DNA from: CAVVFX01 sp963777595
GTDB taxonomy: Bacteria; Acidobacteriota; Terriglobia; Bryobacterales; Bryobacteraceae
Reading direction: 5' to 3'
DNA: 64,000 nt
Assembly (NCBI GenBank): GCA_963777595.1
Contig: CAVZRE010000016.1
Span: 14,092 to 78,091, forward strand
Part shown: piece by piece, positions 60,040 through 64,000 of the stretch
Layout of the letters: each line of letters begins with the position of its first letter
Position numbering within the stretch: position 1 is the first letter of the stretch
Made by a program: the position numbers and the translations under genes
Notes under the pieces: generated by a model
What the model was told of the DNA's origin: nothing
Databases searched by the model: none
The model's input: the letters and a program-made list of their open reading frames with translations, nothing else

Positions 60040-60404
60040 GCAGCCTGACCGAGCAGCTCGACCCCATCCCAGTCCGCAGCCTGCTGGCACTGAATACAAC
60101 GCGGCGCCCATGGCACAGCCTTGAGGCGCTTTTCGCTGATCTCCGATTCACAGTCAATGCAGGTTCCAAAACTGCCGTCATGTATTCGCGCCAATGCGCC
60201 TTTTACGTTTCGCAGCAAAGTGGATTCGCGATCTACATTTCCAATCGCGAGATCTCGTTCCGACGCATACTGAATCTCGTCCATCGGGTCCGCGCTCCGC
60301 TCGATGGCTATGCCGCCTCGCTCTCGCAAAACTTGCGCCAGTTCGGCCTCTTTGCGTTTTAAGACTTCTTGAATCTTGCTCGCTCCGGTAGTTGCTATTT
60401 GCAT
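60036..60404 (-). CDS. DksA/TraR-family zinc-finger protein
   Basis: The 122-residue protein has a coiled-coil start (KIQEVLKRKEAELAQVLRER), the acidic DEIQYASERDLAIGN hairpin tip region and a four-cysteine zinc finger GTCIDCESEISEKRLKAVPW ... CIQCQ. DksA-type proteins bind RNA polymerase in the secondary channel and tune transcription in starvation, often with ppGpp. AGAGGAG lies before ATG 60404. A -24/-12 promoter match 40 bases upstream ties it to the same regulatory scheme as the rest of the window. Confidence 0.87.
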   Translation of the reverse strand: MQIATTGASKIQEVLKRKEAELAQVLRERGGIAIERSADPMDEIQYASERDLAIGNVDRESTLLRNVKGALARIHDGSFGTCIDCESEISEKRLKAVPWAPRCIQCQQAADWDGVELLGQAA

Positions 60405-60444
60405 GACTGCTCCTCTTTCGTGCCTTTGGTTGCGCATTCCTCTA

Positions 60445-60460
60445 GGCACGGGACGGTCCA
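60445..60460 (-). promoter_or_regulatory. Sigma-54 promoter for dksA-like/tpiA
   Basis: On the minus strand TGGACCGTCCCGTGCC has GG-N10-GC and almost repeats the promoter at 17603. Predicted start is near 60434, 30 bases before the start codon. No copy of the enhancer-like element was found upstream. Confidence 0.55.
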
Positions 60461-60908
60461 AAACTCAAACTTCCCGTAAAGAACCTCTGCTGCGACTGAC
60501 AACGGAAGCTAAATCAGCGGCAATAAAAACACAAACACCGGCTCCCGCAAGCGCGTTGTTGTTACCGCCCACTCTTCTCGCCGTTTCCGGTTGCAGCAGA
60601 GGGCAAGTTGAAAGACTACTTCTGCGATTCGGCTAGTTCTGTGCAATCCAACGTCCAGAGTTGATCGTGGCCAGGCCGCCAGGCAGTACCAGCACGCGCG
60701 AAGATTCTGGTGTGGGTTGCTCCCAACAAACTCGTTAGCGCCGGCCACACGACAGGCACTCTTCCCGTTTCTCAGGGCTCACCGCAACTAAGGCACGTCT
60801 GCCGCCGTTTGAATCGAACGCCCTTCTCGCTGACGCTTCCGCCGACTTCCAAGTTCGGGACATGCGTCAGACGCGATGGAGTCGGGCGTGCAATCAGAAA
60901 TCTAGTTC
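60461..60908. other. Intergenic stretch without recognisable gene
   Basis: Between the dksA-like promoter and the diadenylate cyclase gene I see no convincing coding frame, repeat or promoter. Short open frames here lack ribosome sites and recognisable motifs. Confidence 0.5.
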
Positions 60909-62063
60909 ATGCTGCCCGTACATGCCCTTCGTTGGCAAAATGTCGTAGACTTCGTCGTCCTAAGCATAGCCTTTTACCTGGTTCTGCTGTGGGCCAAGCA
61001 GACCCGCGCACTTCGCTTCGCAGTGATGATCGTTGGCTTCCACGCCGCAGCTTTATGGGCTGGCCATTTCGACCTGACGATCTCCAGTTGGGTATTGGAG
61101 GGAGCCAGTCTTGCGGTTATTGGTCTCCTAATACTCCTTTTCCAAGCCGAGTTGCAGCATTCCATCCTGCGATGGGACAGTCTCGTCCATTTGAGGTTTC
61201 ACACGCCCGCCGCCTCGCACCGGACTTACGATGCCATCGCAGCAGCCATGTTTGCCATGGCTCACACCAAGATTGGGGCGTTGATCGTGCTAACGCGAAA
61301 AGATCCGATTGCCGGCCTGGTATCGAGCGGCACCAGGATCGACGCCGAAGTTTCGACGGGGTTGCTGGAAGCTATCTTTCGGAAGGACTCCCCCATTCAT
61401 GATGGCGCTGCGATCATAATCGGCGAGCGGATAGCATATGCTCACGTAGTTCTGCCATTGACCGGGCGCGATGACATACCCGCTCAGTTTGGAACCAGGC
61501 ATCGCGCGGCGCTGGGATTAGCCGAGAGTTCCGATGCGCTAGTGTTGGTGGCCTCGGAGGAGCGCGGAGAAGTCGTGGTGATCGATCGGCGGGATGTCCA
61601 TACGATGCCGGACGAGGCCGCGCTACGGCAAACGCTCTACAATCTTCATCCTGAGCGGCCCAAGTCGTTGCCGCACAAGATAGGGATGTTCCTATTTGCG
61701 AACATGCGATATCGACTTTCGGCGGTCGCGTTGGCGAGTCTAATTTGGGGAATCTCGTTTTTTGGAGGAGGGGCAATGGTTAAGGACGTAACCGCTCCCG
61801 TGGAGTTTTCAAACGTCCCTTCTGGCCTCTATATATCGAGTCAGAACGTGAGCAGTGTAAGTATCCAACTGCGTGGAAACTCCTGGCTGATGGACTCGGT
61901 GATGCCGAGCTTGACGGCTCATTTGGACGTCGGCAAACTGAATGCGGGATGGCATACGGTCCGGCTAGCTGCAGACGATTTGAAACTGCCGCCGGGCGTC
62001 ACCTTGGAACGGGTCTCGCCACAAACCATCTCGCTTCGATTGGTACGCAGGATTACCCCCTAG
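60909..62063 (+). CDS. Diadenylate cyclase (CdaA type) fused to a YbbR-like domain
   Basis: The 384-residue protein has three N-terminal membrane helices (~12-95) and a DAC catalytic domain with the DGA motif in DSPIHDGAAIIIGERI (~164). The RHR motif is in FGTRHRAALGLAESSDALVL (~198). After a further membrane segment (~260-278, LSAVALASLIWGISFFGGGA) a YbbR-like beta domain follows (VKDVTAPVEFSNVPSGLYIS onward). DAC enzymes make cyclic di-AMP, which controls potassium and osmolyte transport. In Firmicutes CdaA and its regulator CdaR (YbbR repeats) are separate proteins; here both are one polypeptide, with a single YbbR unit. Confidence 0.88.
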   Translation: MLPVHALRWQNVVDFVVLSIAFYLVLLWAKQTRALRFAVMIVGFHAAALWAGHFDLTISSWVLEGASLAVIGLLILLFQAELQHSILRWDSLVHLRFHTPAASHRTYDAIAAAMFAMAHTKIGALIVLTRKDPIAGLVSSGTRIDAEVSTGLLEAIFRKDSPIHDGAAIIIGERIAYAHVVLPLTGRDDIPAQFGTRHRAALGLAESSDALVLVASEERGEVVVIDRRDVHTMPDEAALRQTLYNLHPERPKSLPHKIGMFLFANMRYRLSAVALASLIWGISFFGGGAMVKDVTAPVEFSNVPSGLYISSQNVSSVSIQLRGNSWLMDSVMPSLTAHLDVGKLNAGWHTVRLAADDLKLPPGVTLERVSPQTISLRLVRRITP

Positions 62064-62091
62064 CTTGGCGAGCGTACCTGTCTAACCCGAG

Positions 62092-62114
62092 TGACCGCAC
62101 TTGGTCACATGACC
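62092..62114 (+). promoter_or_regulatory. Enhancer-like element H
   Basis: TGACCG (62092-62097), CACTT, GGTCACATGACC (62103-62114), the most complete copy together with E. It lies 147-169 bases upstream of the predicted start site of the promoter at 62235. Confidence 0.65.
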
Positions 62115-62234
62115 ACGGACCGTCGAACGTGGGGCACAAGCCCATATTGCGCCGGGTGAGGCGCTGTAACAACAACGCCCTGCCCGGCACCGCTTTTCGT
62201 TCCATGACAGCTGGCCACGTCGCTGTCGGAGTAG

Positions 62235-62250
62235 TGGTGAGACCCGTGCT
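62235..62250 (+). promoter_or_regulatory. Sigma-54 promoter for the DUF883-like gene
   Basis: TGGTGAGACCCGTGCT has GG-N10-GC and a GTGCT -12 element, with a weaker -24. Predicted start is near 62261, about 30 bases before the ATG. Confidence 0.45.
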
Positions 62251-62291
62251 CTTTAGTAAGAGCATTTAACGGCCGAGGAGGCTAGGAACAC

Positions 62292-62645
62292 ATGATTGAA
62301 ACGGCATCGAATATCAGCGAGACAGTATCTGAAACCTTGGGACAGGTGGGCGCTTTGTGCCGGACGGCAGGCAAGAAGGTGCACGAAGCCCGGCGTGGAA
62401 CGGCAGACGCGCTCAATGGGTCAGCTTCGACTGTGCGGGACACAGCCGAGGCAATTGACGAACTGGCAGAGAGCACAGCGACCAAACTGGATTCAACGGC
62501 CGCATTCGTCCGAAACTACGATCCTGGCGACGTATTCGTCAGTTTGGCGAAAGTGGTTGGTCGTCATCCGGCAATCTTCCTTTCGGGGGCTGCCGCCGTC
62601 GGATTTGTTTTCGGGTTTGCCGCCCGCAGAAAGTGGGTCTCGTGA
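62292..62645 (+). CDS. DUF883/ElaB-like membrane-anchored protein
   Basis: The 117-residue protein has an N-terminal helical region of heptads (SNISETVSETLGQVGALCRT, ASTVRDTAEAIDELAESTAT) and one C-terminal membrane helix (PAIFLSGAAAVGFVFGFAAR) followed by basic residues. This is the layout of DUF883/YqjD/ElaB proteins, tail-anchored inner-membrane proteins that associate with ribosomes in stationary phase. A GAGGAGG ribosome site precedes the ATG. With element H and its promoter it looks like a single-gene member of the regulon. Confidence 0.75.
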   Translation: MIETASNISETVSETLGQVGALCRTAGKKVHEARRGTADALNGSASTVRDTAEAIDELAESTATKLDSTAAFVRNYDPGDVFVSLAKVVGRHPAIFLSGAAAVGFVFGFAARRKWVS

Positions 62646-62701
62646 GTGCCGGCATTCGACGGGAGTCCTGGGTTGATATTCCCCACTTCACAATGCCCGC
62701 C

Positions 62702-62850
62702 TTACTGCACCGGCGGAAATTGCGCGGCGAAGAAGGCGGTGAGGCGTTCGGCTACAATTTGCGATCGCACGAGGACTGCGACTTCGATGTTCCGTTCCTG
62801 GGCAGCTTCCGTGAAGTTGGCGACGACGGCATTACGAAGGAAAGACCCGT
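62702..62850 (-). pseudogene. C-terminal fragment of a PLD-family (DrmC-like) nuclease
   Basis: The last ~45 residues of a minus-strand frame read VVANFTEAAQERNIEVAVLV then RSQIVAERLTAFF. This resembles the end of the second HKD half of phospholipase-D-like nucleases, especially DrmC of DISARM defence loci (xSANFTEAAQxRNIEVG). The catalytic part is missing; upstream it runs into integrase debris. The assignment is by eye on a short segment. Confidence 0.4.
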
Positions 62851-62929
62851 TCAATGATTTCGAGGCGGGGTTATTTCGAAGCCAGCGGAGGACCGGTGAT
62901 CTGGGCATCCAAGGCAGCGACGGGAGAAC

Positions 62930-63704
62930 GCAAGCTCTCGGGGACAACTTTGGCGTAGCGAGCATCCGCAAGACAAGATGTTCACGAGGCGATGATTGAG
63001 CCAGGAGAGCGCGAAGCTCATCTATACTCAAGAAGCGTTCGCAGGATTTCTTTCTGATATTCGGCATGGCGAGTTTCTTTGCGGGACTCTTCTGGATCAC
63101 ATCCTCATTAGCGGCGTACTCGAAGCCAGCCCGAAGGTATGTTCGGATTTTACCGACAGCGGATTTGCGATAGCCGTCTTCCGCCATTCTGTTCAGAAGC
63201 AATTGCAACGAAGTCAGCGTGATCTCACGCGGTGACTGCTCTCCAATGATCGGGATGACCTGCTTTGCAAAAAAGACACTGAAGTATCTCCCTCGTCCTT
63301 GGTGCCCACTGGCCGGACTTCACGGCGCAGAATGCCGTCCACAGTTCACTGAAGTTCGATATCGAATTTCCCTGCCTGTTAAGCCTTCCGGTGTATTCGC
63401 TAATGTAGTCGGCCAGTTTCTGCTGCGCCTCGTGTTTTGGTATCGACGCCGGTCCGAGCGTTTTCTCTTTTTTCTGGCGAACGCGCACGCCATCCGCGTC
63501 AGTGGTCCAAAGATGGAAAAACCCAACCCATACTTTTCCTTCGCGGCGGCGTTCCATTTGCTTGATCCAACCTTCCGGAGCTTCCGTTCGCGGTAGACGG
63601 CGACCTAAACCTCTTACATCGAAATCGATGGGTCTACCTAGCGGGCTCGCAGTCGTATCGGAGGGGAAGCCTGGATCGAAAGCAGGGGTTGTGCTGCCTG
63701 CCAT
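62930..63704 (-). pseudogene. Tyrosine recombinase/integrase, frameshifted and truncated
   Basis: The first frame (from ATG 63704) encodes the arm-binding part: EGWIKQMERRREGKVWVGFF, LGPASIPKHEAQQKLADYIS and FSELWTAFCAVKSGQW. It shifts out near 63.26 kb at a run of six T bases. The next frame continues with LQLLLNRMAEDGYRKSAVGK, RKKSCERFLSIDELRALLAQ and EHLVLRMLA, then breaks again near 62.96 kb, where the first catalytic arginine should be. The C-terminal catalytic residues (HxxR, Tyr) are absent. Its 5' end lies 95 bases from the 3' end of tRNA-Arg, the usual place for an integrase of a tRNA-targeted element. Confidence 0.75.
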
Positions 63705-63798
63705 GACCGCACTATACACACCTTCGAGAGCCCGCGATTTGAGTGGGTAACTAGGTGGGCGGTTTTTCGGTCAAACGTCGGTAAGTGATTGATAAATA

Positions 63799-63875
63799 TG
63801 GTACGCCCGAGTGGATTCGAACCACTGACCTTTTGCTCCGGAGGCAAACGCTCTATCCAGCTGAGCTACGGGCGC
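63799..63875 (-). tRNA. tRNA-Arg (anticodon CCG)
   Basis: The minus strand folds as a complete cloverleaf: acceptor GCGCCCG/CGGGCGT (first pair G-U), D-stem GCTC/GAGC, anticodon stem TTTGC/GCAAA around the loop CTCCGGA (anticodon CCG, reading CGG), and T-arm AGTGG/CCACT with loop TTCGAAT. The CCA end is encoded (63799-63801). The adjacent integrase remnant suggests that it served as an attachment site. No second copy of its 3' end was found in the window. Confidence 0.95.
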
Positions 63876-64000
63876 ATCGCTGCCAACAGAATGAGGAGCT
63901 ATTACGACAGCCTCACTAGTCCTAGCAAGCAGTCTATCAGAGAACTTACAACAGTGGTGAGTCACGTGCCTCGCCTGTCGCTGCGATGTAGAAGTGTCCG

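Noticed and set aside
63955..63975. AGTCACGTGCC resembling the enhancer-like element
   Set aside because: Only the CACGTG core matches, the left half is absent and no -24/-12 promoter or gene start follows within the window.
1..64000. CRISPR arrays, rRNA genes, intact insertion sequences, replication origin
   Set aside because: No regularly spaced repeats, rRNA segments, transposase frames with terminal inverted repeats, or DnaA-box clusters were recognised.

Overview
The window looks like a chromosomal segment of an Acidobacteria member, probably Solibacter/Bryobacter-like. The base composition is moderately GC-rich. Two gene fragments at 16.3-17.2 kb carry the C-terminal style of Solibacter exported proteins (a TIGR03437-like end and its usual companion), and the set of small stress proteins (DUF1328, lmo0937-type, YflT-type, DUF2934, DUF3300, DUF2950, BON) is typical of soil Acidobacteria. 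A tRNA-Arg(CCG) with a decayed tyrosine integrase beside its 3' end closes the right side. The left side holds a DUF433/DUF5615 toxin-antitoxin pair and a frameshifted TIR-domain protein. The whole may be an old tRNA-anchored island that has lost mobility.

Layout: 0-2.7 kb, diverged repeats, toxin-antitoxin pair, broken TIR gene. 2.9-8.1 kb, YHS protein plus a TolC/HlyD/DevC-type tripartite exporter. 8.1-9.4 kb, GlgC-type nucleotidyltransferase (minus). 9.9-16.3 kb, small stress proteins, CheB debris, alcohol dehydrogenase, Mg2+ P-type ATPase, VIT transporter. 17.6-20.6 kb, aldehyde dehydrogenase, small membrane protein, universal stress protein. 20.6-34.9 kb (minus), a tightly coupled run: UPF0182 fragment, RpiB fragment, transaldolase, HAD, acetate kinase, phosphoketolase, class I aldolase, H+-ATPase, PPK2, glucoamylase-family enzyme, BON lipoprotein. 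35.1-37.0 kb, GlgB (plus, 3' end lost). 36.9-47.0 kb (minus), pgm, lipoprotein, glgP, glgX, malQ fragment, gnd, zwf, ppk2 fragment. 47.3-51.8 kb (plus), envelope/stress operon. 51.9-62.6 kb, regulators (LysR-type HTH protein, PAS sigma-54 activator, CheB-CheR-kinase-receiver fusion), TpiA, DksA-like protein, diadenylate cyclase, DUF883-like protein.

How it fits together: glycogen synthesis and breakdown (GlgC, GlgB, GlgX, GlgP, Pgm) feed the oxidative and non-oxidative pentose phosphate route (Zwf, Gnd, RpiB, Tal), which feeds phosphoketolase and acetate kinase for ATP. PPK2 adds polyphosphate chemistry and P-type pumps spend the energy on ion homeostasis. This reads as a reserve-and-survival module for low-energy or anoxic conditions.

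Main discovery: eleven well-placed -24/-12 (sigma-54) promoter matches of the form TGG-N9-TGC precede operons here. Upstream of most of them lies a recurring element (TGACCG, five bases, GGTCAC, often continued to GGTCACRTGACC) at classical enhancer distances. One copy lies between the PAS sigma-54 activator gene and the sensor-kinase fusion gene, suggesting that this activator controls the module and itself. A second theme is decay: at least five gene-to-gene deletion junctions and several single-base frameshifts. These may be real degeneration or, for the homopolymer cases, sequencing error.
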